Assembly: GCA_947629865.1 (NCBI GenBank)
Contig: CANRFJ010000001.1
Coordinates: forward strand, 169,590 to 233,589
Direction: 5' to 3'
DNA from: an uncultured Lachnospiraceae bacterium
GTDB taxonomy: Bacteria > Bacillota > Clostridia > Lachnospirales > Lachnospiraceae
DNA: 64,000 bases
The notes beneath the pieces were generated by a model. That model searched no databases. It saw only the letters and a list, made by a program, of their open reading frames with translations, and was not told where the DNA came from. Made by a program: the position numbers and the translations under genes. Within the stretch, counting starts at the first letter, position 1. Each line of letters opens with the position of its first letter. This document shows, in pieces, positions 1 to 8,734 of this stretch.

Positions 1-1
1 G

Positions 2-808
2 TCGAGAGATATTTACAACATGCGCTCCCGTAATTTTATCCTCAGTCATTTGGAGAACTATGGAAACAAGGCTCCAGTCATCATTGAGAATTATACAATT
101 GAGCATATTATGCCTCAGAACAGCAGTCTAAGCCAGGAGTGGCAGCAGATGCTTGGAGCGAATTGGCGCGAAGTACAAAAGAACTATCTGCACACCATCG
201 GCAATCTGACGCTTACAGCGTATAATTCAGAAATGAGCGACCATCCGTTTATGGTCAAGATGGATATGGAGGGCGGCTTTAAGGAAAGTGCACTCCGCTT
301 AAATGCCTATGTTGTTAAACTCACGGAATGGAATGAACAAAGAATAAAAGAACGTGCCTCGCTGCTGGCGGATAAGGCTAAACGGATCTGGGCGTACCCG
401 GATATGACCGCTGTGGAGCTGGCTCCTTATCAGACGGTGGAAAAACCTGCAGAGCGTTACAGCCTCGCAACTTATGATACAAATGTTTTCACGAAAACGC
501 TGTTTGAAGTTCTTGATCGCCGAATCCAGAATCTCTCTCCAGATGTGAAGCGCGAATTTAAAAAGCTGTATGTAGCCTATAAGCTGGATACCAATTTCGT
601 GGATATTGTTTTCCAGAAACAGCGACTTCGTATTTCTGTGAATATGAAATTCTCGGAGGTGATTGATCCGAATGGTATCTGCCGTGACATAACCGACCTC
701 GGCAGATGGGGTAACGGCGATGTAGAACTCTATATGGAGCACACATCGGATGTCGATCAAATCATGGAGATTGTGGAGCAATCCTACCGGATTCAAGCTG
801 ATGAATGA
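2..808 (+). CDS. GmrSD-like type IV restriction protein, C-terminal part (5' end outside window)
   Basis: The frame is open to the first base of the window, so this is the 3' end of a longer gene. The visible part starts with a DUF1524-type HNH-like nuclease region (motif EHIMPQN about 35 codons in, followed by the family hallmark TIGNLTLT). It ends in a DUF5655-like domain (PDVKREFKKLYVAYK and following). In the GmrSD family an N-terminal DUF262 nucleotide-hydrolysing domain drives this C-terminal nuclease against modified foreign DNA; that N-terminal half is not in the window. A second member of the family lies at 22195-24009, so BREX is bracketed by two DUF1524-type proteins. The domain call is good; the target of cleavage is inference. 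Confidence 0.8.
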   Translation, partial: SRDIYNMRSRNFILSHLENYGNKAPVIIENYTIEHIMPQNSSLSQEWQQMLGANWREVQKNYLHTIGNLTLTAYNSEMSDHPFMVKMDMEGGFKESALRLNAYVVKLTEWNEQRIKERASLLADKAKRIWAYPDMTAVELAPYQTVEKPAERYSLATYDTNVFTKTLFEVLDRRIQNLSPDVKREFKKLYVAYKLDTNFVDIVFQKQRLRISVNMKFSEVIDPNGICRDITDLGRWGNGDVELYMEHTSDVDQIMEIVEQSYRIQADE

Positions 809-860
809 CAGAATATGGGTTGAAGCGATTCAACTTGATTAATACAAATGGGGAAAATGC

Positions 861-2213
861 ATGGTTTATAACACTTTTATAAAATGTCAGGTGTGCGGAA
901 GCATTACCAGAGTCCGATTACAAGTTGGATGGCAAGAAGAACATCCTATTGTTGTGGCTTGCGGTAAATGTGGTACTTCCTTATCTGGCAGCGTTAAGAT
1001 AGGACAGGAACGTCCGGGGTTGAAGTTTTCTTTTGACAATGCAGATGAAATCCCGGATGCCGAAGCTGATTACATGGTTGAATGCTCTGGTGAATTTCCG
1101 ACCGTGAAACAAGGCAAAGCAGCGGAGTTGGAAGGAGTTGTCATTACTCCGTTTATCCGCTATATGAATCGTATGAAGACGGATGATTCATATGAGCAGT
1201 TTGGAAAAGCGGTATCGCAGCTTAATGCAACAGAAAAGAAATGGAAGACTTACAAGAGAATCATTGACCTTTTTAAAAGCAACAGTGAATACCTTGTTCA
1301 GGAGATTCAAAAGGAATTCTCTGGACAATTCTTTCAGTGCAGAGATGAGTCTGAAGTATTAAGAGCTGTTCATATGATTGAGGTTCATGGTTTTTATTCT
1401 GCGCTCAAAAAAGATATTTTGGACAATCTTTCTTTTAGTGCAGGAATTATGAAACTGGACTCCACTCAGATGAAGAGCTTAGTAGCCTTCCTAAATTCAC
1501 ATGATGGCTACCATCTTGATGAACTACAGGATTTAATTTATAAGGCCTACGATGATTTTGTAAAAATATACCAGCGTCTTATTCCGGCTCTTGCAATGCA
1601 GTATTGCAAAGAGGATGCTTTTGGTCTTGAAGTTGAAGGTTCGACAACGAGTAGCTTTGTTAGTGTAAAGCAGTTCTATTTAGATGTTTATGAGGCTCTT
1701 GGGAATTTGCTCGTTATCCCGGTCGCTCTTAATAACATAAAATACAGAGCTGATGTGAATTCCATGAATCCTCTTGAAAAGAATGTATCTTCTTTAGAGA
1801 ATTTTATAAAGCTTACAAAAGCATCAAGATATCATTTTTGCTTAGACACAGAAGTCTATACCGATTTCTTGGATGTCGTTGTAAATGCAAAACTGAGAAA
1901 TGCGATTGGACACAATGATGTTGAATATGATGTAGTGAGTCAGGTTATTACTTACATTCCAAATCCAAAAGACAGAACCATAAAGAAAACAGAGTATCTT
2001 CTTGAATTCGAAAACGAAGCAATGCATATGTTTCAGGCTCTATTGGGTGTTTCAGAATACCTGTATCGCCTGAGAGAACTTTCACTTATGTATGATGGCA
2101 AAATACCATTTATGGTTCAGGAAAGAGCAAACTGGCCGAAAAAGATAGGCCGCAATGATCCGTGTCCATGTGGAAGCGGCAAAAAATACAAATTCTGTCA
2201 TGGGAAGAATTAG
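861..2213 (+). CDS. HEPN-motif protein with N-terminal zinc ribbon and C-terminal SEC-C motif
   Basis: 450 residues. The N-terminus holds two CxxC pairs (CQVC near residue 9, CGKC near 35), a probable zinc ribbon. The C-terminus is a clear SEC-C metal-binding motif ([19 protein letters not shown]). Near the end of the helical middle, LRNAIGHND fits the R-x4-H signature of HEPN ribonucleases (R346, H351). HEPN domains are common RNA-cutting effectors in defence genes, so an RNase role is plausible but not shown. The start follows a GGGGA box. It stands alone between a GmrSD-like gene and a cupin gene. A frameshifted relative of residues about 290-410 lies at 21770-22167 on the other side of BREX. 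Family name not recognised. Confidence 0.7.
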   Translation: MVYNTFIKCQVCGSITRVRLQVGWQEEHPIVVACGKCGTSLSGSVKIGQERPGLKFSFDNADEIPDAEADYMVECSGEFPTVKQGKAAELEGVVITPFIRYMNRMKTDDSYEQFGKAVSQLNATEKKWKTYKRIIDLFKSNSEYLVQEIQKEFSGQFFQCRDESEVLRAVHMIEVHGFYSALKKDILDNLSFSAGIMKLDSTQMKSLVAFLNSHDGYHLDELQDLIYKAYDDFVKIYQRLIPALAMQYCKEDAFGLEVEGSTTSSFVSVKQFYLDVYEALGNLLVIPVALNNIKYRADVNSMNPLEKNVSSLENFIKLTKASRYHFCLDTEVYTDFLDVVVNAKLRNAIGHNDVEYDVVSQVITYIPNPKDRTIKKTEYLLEFENEAMHMFQALLGVSEYLYRLRELSLMYDGKIPFMVQERANWPKKIGRNDPCPCGSGKKYKFCHGKN

Positions 2214-2446
2214 GGGTGAGGCGGTGAAATCCCATGCACTTGCGGATTGGGCAAGAGTTGAGGCGAACGAGGCAAAAATCTGATTGTTCCGATGTATTCG
2301 GCTGGATTTGTTTCCCGAACGTTGGGAGGCTCTGACATCAAAATGGACGTGTCGAACCATGTGGAGGGGTGATTCAGTTGGTCAATATCGGTGTAGTGTA
2401 ACACGTAAATATGGAGGATTTATGCCGCCAACTAAAGGGCGGCGGA
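2214..2446 (+). other. GC-richer non-coding insert, possibly a structured RNA or group II intron fragment
   Basis: Directly after the stop of the SEC-C gene comes about 200 bases that are visibly GC-richer than both flanks. It begins GTGAGGCGGTG and ends near GTAGTGTAACACG. No reading frame looks like a protein. The 5' GTGAG resembles the GTGYG start of group II introns, but I see no intron-encoded protein and no domain V, so at most it would be a fragment. It may also act as the upstream region of the cupin gene. Confidence 0.25.
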
Positions 2447-2458
2447 ATGGAGCTTTAT

Positions 2459-2884
2459 ATGAAAGAGATAAGCAATTTTGAATTAAAAAAATACGGAATA
2501 GCTACAAAGCATCATATTATGGATAATGGTGAGCTTAGATTTAGATTAATTGGTTCGGACGGGAGCGCATATATAAGGACAGAATCATCATTGGATAGTG
2601 GATGGCAAAATAGTCATTACCATACAACAATAAAAGAGTTATATTTAGTACAGAAAGGTTGGATTCTTTTTGCAGAGCTTTTAGATGATAAGGTGATTAT
2701 AAAGAAATATACTTCTGAAGAATATTGCATTAGCAAACCAAGGGTTCCGCATAATGTATATATGGCTCCTGACACTATTTTACATACGATAAAATTCGGA
2801 GATTGTGTGAAAGCCGATTGGGAAAGAAGTGAAAAGTTAGATGAGTTAATTAGAAAAATTGATATTGTCAATTTGGATATATAA
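2459..2884 (+). CDS. Small cupin-like protein
   Basis: 141 residues from the ATG at 2459, chosen because GGAG sits about 6 bases upstream; in-frame ATGs at 2411 and 2447 have poorer sites. The centre reads as a single beta-barrel cupin: the HYH metal-binding cluster in WQNSHYHTTIKELYLV, then a turn rich in Gly/Lys, then PRVPHNVYM with the later histidine. Cupins of this size bind a metal or small molecule; no substrate can be read from the sequence. It is AT-rich like the surrounding island and is not obviously in an operon. Confidence 0.55.
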   Translation: MKEISNFELKKYGIATKHHIMDNGELRFRLIGSDGSAYIRTESSLDSGWQNSHYHTTIKELYLVQKGWILFAELLDDKVIIKKYTSEEYCISKPRVPHNVYMAPDTILHTIKFGDCVKADWERSEKLDELIRKIDIVNLDI

Positions 2885-3585
2885 AAAATATTTGTTTTAG
2901 AGAATTATCAGAACTGAATAATTGTAATAGTTAATTATGTGAGGGATAATTATGGTGAGGGAGAGGCAGTCAGATATTATGGATGAGAAGGTACAGGTAG
3001 ATGTTCATTGATGAGACAATTGATTTAAGGGAGGATTTGAATCGTATTTTTATGAAATATGGGATTATGTAAATCATTTCCAAGTATCAGCGCCATCCGT
3101 AAAGCGGACTGTAAAGACACTTTCGGATTCTGGGGAAGTTGTCTGTAAGGGGGGAGGGGTACGAATCTCCGCTATTTGCAAAGAAACATATCCTGGCTGT
3201 ACCCCTTATCGAATCTGCTCAAGGGAGATGAGACCGTTTTCTTTGATGGTGCCAACCATCTGGACGGAAGTCTCGATAAAATTGACATCGTTTCTTCATT
3301 CCTCGCAAAAAACTTTTTAATCAGAAATATCAAGAGTCATGATAGATTTCAACTTGATGGCGGGAAAAGTGAGAAATGGATAAATGTGGATGGGGAAATA
3401 TAGGCGGAGGTGTTAAAAAAGGATACGACTTCCGACTTTAGTATATTTTAAACAGATTCAGTTTAGCGCAAGTTTATTGGCGAGATATTAAAGATTAACT
3501 CTTGCCGAATGATTAGGTGCTGTGGTACAATTATTATTAGTATTTTATGTTTAATTGTATTGCTTGAAAATACGAGGTGTCCGGA
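2885..3585. other. Degenerate intergenic stretch with gene fragments
   Basis: About 700 bases with no convincing intact gene. One frame near 3070-3170 reads like the helix-turn-helix part of a winged-helix protein (VSAPSVKRTVKTLSDSG) but has a stop 23 codons after the nearest upstream ATG. A 75-codon frame at 3176-3403 has no ribosome binding site and no recognisable family. I read the stretch as decayed coding sequence plus the upstream region of the broken regulator that follows. Confidence 0.4.
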
Positions 3586-3815
3586 ATGAATATGAGTTAT
3601 AAAAAATCATGAAAACTGTTAATAGATAAGGGTATGATGAAGAAGAATCTTTAGAAGGAAGCAGGTATCGGCTGGGCGATACTAACGAGATATCCAAAGG
3701 CGAAGTGGTCAGTATGGAAGTGCTGATGAAGGTCTGTAAAGTACTCCATTGTGATATCGGTGACGTTGTGGAGTTTATTGATGATGGTGGCGGAGACACC
3801 GAAAAAATGATTTGA
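3586..3815 (+). pseudogene. Broken XRE (Cro/CI-type) regulator
   Basis: Reading across two in-frame stops and one frameshift gives a compact helix-turn-helix regulator: MNMSYKKS, stop, KLLIDKGMMKKNL, stop, KEAGIGWAI, then after the frameshift NEISKGEVVSMEVLMKVC followed by a tail ending GDTEK. This matches the short YozG-like XRE family of about 70 residues. It ends about 75 bases before brxA, where BREX loci often carry a regulator gene, so it may be the former regulator of this cluster. With three lesions it cannot make the full protein unless the sequence has errors. Confidence 0.6.
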
Positions 3816-3891
3816 GAATCTGGGTGTAAGTCTATATTATGAGACAACTTATTGGGTGTCCTGGTAAGTGCCTGGAGTGGAAGGATATAGG

Positions 3892-4509
3892 ATGGCAAAG
3901 ACAAATGAAAGCCCATACAAAGGTTCTGCTCAAATCACGCGAGAGCAGTTTCTTTTCTATGAAATGAGAACGGCGGCGAAGCTCATGCGTGAGGGGCTTG
4001 ATGGCGATGAAATAATAGATAGGATCGTGGACGAGAATTTGTTCCAATATCCGACAGAGAAGTCCATTCGTCAGATGGCGAAGGCCTGTGTCAACAGACT
4101 TAAGGGCATGGGTGATGAGGATCTGATTGAGGCAGTAGCTTCGCGGTCATCGGAGACAGCAAAGCAGATTTGCATGTACGCGATGATGAAGCAGTATCGG
4201 CTGGTATGGGATTTCATGATTACGGTGATTGGAGAGAAATACCGGATGCAAAACTTCTCCTTCAGTCAAATGGATGTGAATGTGTTTTTCATGCAGCTGC
4301 AGGAACAAGATGACTATGTGGCTGGATGGAGTGAAACCACGGTGAAGAAGATTCGACAGATATTGATCCGTATACTGGCGGAGAATGAGTATCTGGACAA
4401 TATCAAGTCGGATCATATCAATCCGGTATGGCTGAATCCTGTACTGGAAAATGCAATCAGAAGCAACAATGATGACCGGGCACTCACGGCGTTTAACTGC
4501 TTCTCATAG
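3892..4509 (+). CDS. brxA: BREX protein BrxA (DUF1819)
   Basis: 205 residues. First gene of the type 1 BREX cluster; BrxA is a small all-helical DUF1819 protein conserved at this position and reported to bind DNA. Recognised by overall pattern (ITREQFLFYEMRTAAKLM near the N-terminus, NPVWLNPVLENAI near the C-terminus), its length and its position before brxB. The ATG at 3892 is preferred over an upstream in-frame GTG at 3868 because AAGGAT lies just ahead of it. Only 8 bases separate it from brxB, with an AGGAGG box in between, so the two are co-transcribed. No intact regulator gene precedes it. Confidence 0.88.
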   Translation: MAKTNESPYKGSAQITREQFLFYEMRTAAKLMREGLDGDEIIDRIVDENLFQYPTEKSIRQMAKACVNRLKGMGDEDLIEAVASRSSETAKQICMYAMMKQYRLVWDFMITVIGEKYRMQNFSFSQMDVNVFFMQLQEQDDYVAGWSETTVKKIRQILIRILAENEYLDNIKSDHINPVWLNPVLENAIRSNNDDRALTAFNCFS

Positions 4510-4517
4510 GAGGAACC

Positions 4518-5108
4518 ATGAGCAAGATAAACGAAAGGCTGGACAGTCTTAAACTAGAGATACAAAAGCCCGAATTTCTAGAGGGAAAAGGCCTGAGCAA
4601 TGAGGTCAACATCCGTATCTTCTGCTATGACGCCGCGGATGAAATGATTATTCGACATTTTATAGAGCAGCTGATCGTAGATCAGTCGCTGGATTGTCAT
4701 TTGATCGAGAGGAACCTGTATAAGGTATTTCTGTCCATCTGTGATGATAAAAGAATTACGGATCGGGCGTCTCAGATGGAGGAAAAGAAGGGGAAGGAGT
4801 TTCTTTTCAAGAAGTTGCAGGAGTTCGCAAATAATAAGAACTTTGTGGAGAAGATGCAGTATGAACCGCATGAGCCAGGGGATGTATTGCTTTTGACAGG
4901 CGTAGGAGAGGTCTTTCCATTTATGAGGATCCATTCTCTTCTGGAGGCCTTGCAGCCGGAGTTTCCGGATATTCCGATTCTGGTGATGTATCCGGGTAAG
5001 TATGATGGAAGATTTGTACGGCTGTTTGATAAATTGGAGCCGAATCCATATTATCGTGCATTTAATATTATTGGATCTGAAGAAAGATCTAATAATCATG
5101 TATGGTAG
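4518..5108 (+). CDS. brxB: BREX protein BrxB (DUF1788)
   Basis: 196 residues, usual size for BrxB. The pattern PHEPGDVLLLTGVGEVFPF followed by MYPGKYDG is typical of the DUF1788 family, an essential but biochemically poorly defined BREX component. It starts 8 bases after brxA behind AGGAGG and ends 13 bases before brxC, fully inside the operon. Nothing is missing and codon use resembles brxA and brxC. Confidence 0.9.
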   Translation: MSKINERLDSLKLEIQKPEFLEGKGLSNEVNIRIFCYDAADEMIIRHFIEQLIVDQSLDCHLIERNLYKVFLSICDDKRITDRASQMEEKKGKEFLFKKLQEFANNKNFVEKMQYEPHEPGDVLLLTGVGEVFPFMRIHSLLEALQPEFPDIPILVMYPGKYDGRFVRLFDKLEPNPYYRAFNIIGSEERSNNHVW

Positions 5109-5121
5109 GAGGTACTGACAA

Positions 5122-8100
5122 ATGAGAATACAGCAAATGTTTCATGACGACATCGACAGAAAGATTAACGGCGTCGTCAAAGTCGATCAGGATACCGCAG
5201 ATGTTCTGAAACAGGAAGTAAAGGAATATGTCATCACACGCGATATCCGTAAGCATATGATTACCTTCTTCAATAATTATGGTGATTCATTCCGGGAGCC
5301 GACAGCGGATGTGGGTGTATGGATTTCCGGATTTTTTGGAAGTGGTAAATCTCACTTCCTGAAGATGTTGTCCTATCTGCTAGAGAATAAGGAGGTGGAC
5401 GGTAGAAAGGTTGAGGATTATTTCCGGGAGAAGTTTGATGATGAGGCAACCTTCATGCCAATCGCAAGCGCAATCAGGGGAGAGACGGATACAATCCTTT
5501 TCAATATTGATATCGAAGGCTCCATCAATAAGGACAAGACAGCAGTTCTGCGTGTCTTCGCGAAGATGTTCTATAACTATCTAGGCTTTTACGGTGAAAA
5601 TCTGAAGTGCGCGAAGATGGAGCAGTTCATTGATAAAAAAGGCAAGACGGAAGAGTTCCGCAGGGTATTCGAGGAAAAGAATGGATCTCCGTGGGTTGAG
5701 TCCCGTGACGCTTTTGCTTTCTTTGAGGATGATGTAGTGGATACTCTGGTGGAAGTGCTGGAAATGAGCGAGACAGCCGCTCATAACTGGTTTGACGGCA
5801 CGGAGACCATTGAGACGTCCATAGCACAGCTTGTCTCTGAAATGAAGGAATACGTGGACAGTAAATCGAAAGATTTTCGTCTGCTGTTTATGATTGATGA
5901 AGTTGGTCAATATGTTGGTGACAGTATTGATTTACTGATGAACTTGCAGTCATTGGTTGAGAAGATTGGAAGCGAGTGCAATGGCAAGATATGGGTGGTG
6001 TGTACCGGACAGGAAGCAATCGATGAAATTATCAAGACCAGACAAGATCAGTTCTCACGGATTCAGGCTAGATTTAGGACTAGGCTCTCACTGACATCTT
6101 CATCTGCGGATGAGGTTATTCAGAAGCGTATTCTGCAGAAGAAGGAAGAAGTCATACCGCAGTTAGAGCAGATTTATAACGAAAATGATTCTGTGCTGAA
6201 AAATTTGTTTTCTTTTAATTATTCAGCAGGCGATGCTGTTCTGGATGTTACGGGTTTCAGCGGTCAGAGAGAGTTTGCAAAAAACTTCCCATTCGTACCG
6301 TATCAGTTCATCATCATGCAGAAGGTTTTTTCTGAGATTCGCAAGCATGGCAATTCGGGGAAACATCTGTCCGGCGGTGAGCGTTCCATGTTGTCCGGAT
6401 TCCAGGAAGCCGCACAGAAGATTGAGGATAAGGACGAATATGCATTGGCACCGTTCTATCTCTTCTATGATACAGTTCACACATTTCTTGACAGTTCTAT
6501 CCGCCGGGTGATTGAGCGTTGCCAGAAGGCAGCTGACACGAATGCCGGCATTGAACAGCAGGATGTGTCTGTTTTAAAACTTTTGTATCTGGTTCGTTAC
6601 ATCGATGATATCAAAGCGAATCTGGATAATATCGTCATTTTGATGGCAGATGATATCCGCATGGATAAGATTATCATGCGTGAGCAGGTAAGAGGATCCC
6701 TGGATCGTCTGATGAGTCAGAACTATATTGGACGTACCGGCGATACTTATAACTTCCTGACGGATGAAGAGCAGGATATTCAGAGAGAAATCAGAAACAC
6801 ACCGGTAGATACGGCCGCGATTGTTGAGCGTATTGCGCATATGGTATTCGGTGATATTTATACAACAAAGAAATTCCGTTATGGCAGGTATGATTTCGCT
6901 TTTGATCAGATAGTGGATAATACCACAGTCGGCGCTGTGACAGGCGGTATGAGGCTGAAAATCATGACCGTAGCGACGGATCCTGCGGAGAAGGCAGAAC
7001 TTCGTCTGATGACGGAATCTTCCGGTCAATCCATTGTGGTGCTGGCAGATACTCCATATTATGAGTCTCTGGAAAATGCAATGAAGATCCGGAAATATGT
7101 GAAGCAGAGGAATGTGGCACAGCTTCCAAAGAGCGTGAGAGACATCATTGCCAACTACCAGAGCGAAGCAGATAAGTATGAGCAATCTGCACAGGGTGAG
7201 TTAGCGGATGCTATTTCCAAGGCGCAGTTCTATGTAGACGGTGAAAAGATTGAGATGAAGGCAGCAGCTGTTTCCTCTAAGGAAGAAGATCCAGTTAAGA
7301 GGGATTATGAGATCAAAAAGGGCAAGGCCAGAAGTGTCATTGATCAGTCTCTAGATTACCTAGTATCACATGTATACAGTAATCTCGATTTGATTACGGA
7401 AAATGCGGAGTCCGATGCGGACATCATTGCGCTCCTGACTGGCGCCAGCAATATGCTTCAGGGAATAGAACCGAACAGGGATGCAGCTGCCAAAGTGGAA
7501 GAATATCTGGAAATGCAAGAGCGGAAACATCTGCCGACTTCTATGGCGGATGTACAGAGCAGATACCAGGCCATTCCTTACGGATGGCGTGAGATTGATA
7601 TTGCTGCAGTGGTAGCTCTTCTCATTATTAACCAGAAGGTTACAATCAAATATGCCGGTTCCACGGTACAGCCGAATAATTCGAAGCTGCCGGATATGCT
7701 CAGGAAAAAGAGTGAGATCGGGAAGACGCAGATCTGCAGGCGGCAGGTAGTTTCTGCTACAATGATGAAGGCGGTTAAGAATCTGCTCCGTGACTACTTT
7801 AATCTGATGGATGTACCGACGGATGAAGACGGTCTGATTCAGTTTATTATCGACAAATTTGAAGATTTGCAGAAGCACTATGAGGATCTGCTGGCAAACT
7901 ACGAGGGACACAAGTATCCGGACAGGAATGTGGTCAGTAATGCTGTATCTATCGTGAAGGATGTGCTGTCGCAGCAGAAAGATAATGTGGCTCTGATTGA
8001 ACATGTCCTGCAGAGAGAAGATAACCTATATGATGCGCAGGAAGCTATGCAGAATGTAGAAGCCTTCTTTAAAACACAGGTAACGGTATTTGATGCCGCA

Positions 8101-8721
8101 TTGAAGTTCGATCAGGATTTGCGGAATGATCTGGACTATATCAAGAAGGATGAAGAGGCAAATCAGGCACTGAATACAATTCGCCTGATCACCATGATTC
8201 CGGCAAATGGAAAATATGATTACAAGAGGATTCCGGAGTTGAATGGCTTGATGGCGAAGGTGAAGGCATCCCATGATGTCATGTTGGAAGCAAAGAGGAC
8301 GGAGCTTCTGGAAGTGGTTCGTCAGTGTATGGCGGAGATCCACCAAGCGATGGATAGTGGCAATCCAATGACTAAGTCTATTAGCGAAAAAGCAGATATC
8401 TACTATGCACAGCAGAAGGAAAAGATCGCGGAGACGACAAGTTTGGCGCTGATGGAAGGTTTTCCGATCCCGATGTGGAATTACCGGGATGATGCTATTT
8501 CCAAGATTGAGACTAGCAAACAGCCGCCCAAGCCGGTAGATCCTCCGAAGAAGGCTGACGATAAACCAGTAGTGAAGAAGACATACAAGCCAATCTTTCG
8601 TCAGTCGCTTCTGAAGGCGGCAAGGCTGGAAAGCGACGATGAGATCGATGCATATGTGGATAAACTGAGAGATCAGCTGAAGACATTGTTGAAAGGATCT
8701 GACGGTATCGATCTTAAGTAA
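5122..8721 (+). CDS. brxC: BREX ATPase BrxC
   Basis: 1199 residues, the full length of BrxC, the large P-loop ATPase of BREX. Walker A is GFFGSGKS at residues 70-77, and a Walker B-like strand LLFMIDEVGQ has its acidic pair at D259-E260. BrxC is needed for both host methylation and phage exclusion. The C-terminal part has long helical, coiled-coil-like stretches and a proline/lysine-rich linker (KQPPKPVDPPKK) before a short final domain. It starts 13 bases after brxB with an AGGAGG site and ends 13 bases before pglX. No frameshift or truncation is seen. Confidence 0.93.
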   Translation: MRIQQMFHDDIDRKINGVVKVDQDTADVLKQEVKEYVITRDIRKHMITFFNNYGDSFREPTADVGVWISGFFGSGKSHFLKMLSYLLENKEVDGRKVEDYFREKFDDEATFMPIASAIRGETDTILFNIDIEGSINKDKTAVLRVFAKMFYNYLGFYGENLKCAKMEQFIDKKGKTEEFRRVFEEKNGSPWVESRDAFAFFEDDVVDTLVEVLEMSETAAHNWFDGTETIETSIAQLVSEMKEYVDSKSKDFRLLFMIDEVGQYVGDSIDLLMNLQSLVEKIGSECNGKIWVVCTGQEAIDEIIKTRQDQFSRIQARFRTRLSLTSSSADEVIQKRILQKKEEVIPQLEQIYNENDSVLKNLFSFNYSAGDAVLDVTGFSGQREFAKNFPFVPYQFIIMQKVFSEIRKHGNSGKHLSGGERSMLSGFQEAAQKIEDKDEYALAPFYLFYDTVHTFLDSSIRRVIERCQKAADTNAGIEQQDVSVLKLLYLVRYIDDIKANLDNIVILMADDIRMDKIIMREQVRGSLDRLMSQNYIGRTGDTYNFLTDEEQDIQREIRNTPVDTAAIVERIAHMVFGDIYTTKKFRYGRYDFAFDQIVDNTTVGAVTGGMRLKIMTVATDPAEKAELRLMTESSGQSIVVLADTPYYESLENAMKIRKYVKQRNVAQLPKSVRDIIANYQSEADKYEQSAQGELADAISKAQFYVDGEKIEMKAAAVSSKEEDPVKRDYEIKKGKARSVIDQSLDYLVSHVYSNLDLITENAESDADIIALLTGASNMLQGIEPNRDAAAKVEEYLEMQERKHLPTSMADVQSRYQAIPYGWREIDIAAVVALLIINQKVTIKYAGSTVQPNNSKLPDMLRKKSEIGKTQICRRQVVSATMMKAVKNLLRDYFNLMDVPTDEDGLIQFIIDKFEDLQKHYEDLLANYEGHKYPDRNVVSNAVSIVKDVLSQQKDNVALIEHVLQREDNLYDAQEAMQNVEAFFKTQVTVFDAALKFDQDLRNDLDYIKKDEEANQALNTIRLITMIPANGKYDYKRIPELNGLMAKVKASHDVMLEAKRTELLEVVRQCMAEIHQAMDSGNPMTKSISEKADIYYAQQKEKIAETTSLALMEGFPIPMWNYRDDAISKIETSKQPPKPVDPPKKADDKPVVKKTYKPIFRQSLLKAARLESDDEIDAYVDKLRDQLKTLLKGSDGIDLK

Positions 8722-8734
8722 AGGAGAGCCAATT

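Noticed and set aside
3176..3403. 75-codon frame in the gap before brxA
   Set aside because: No ribosome binding site, no family resemblance, and it lies in sequence with other broken frames.
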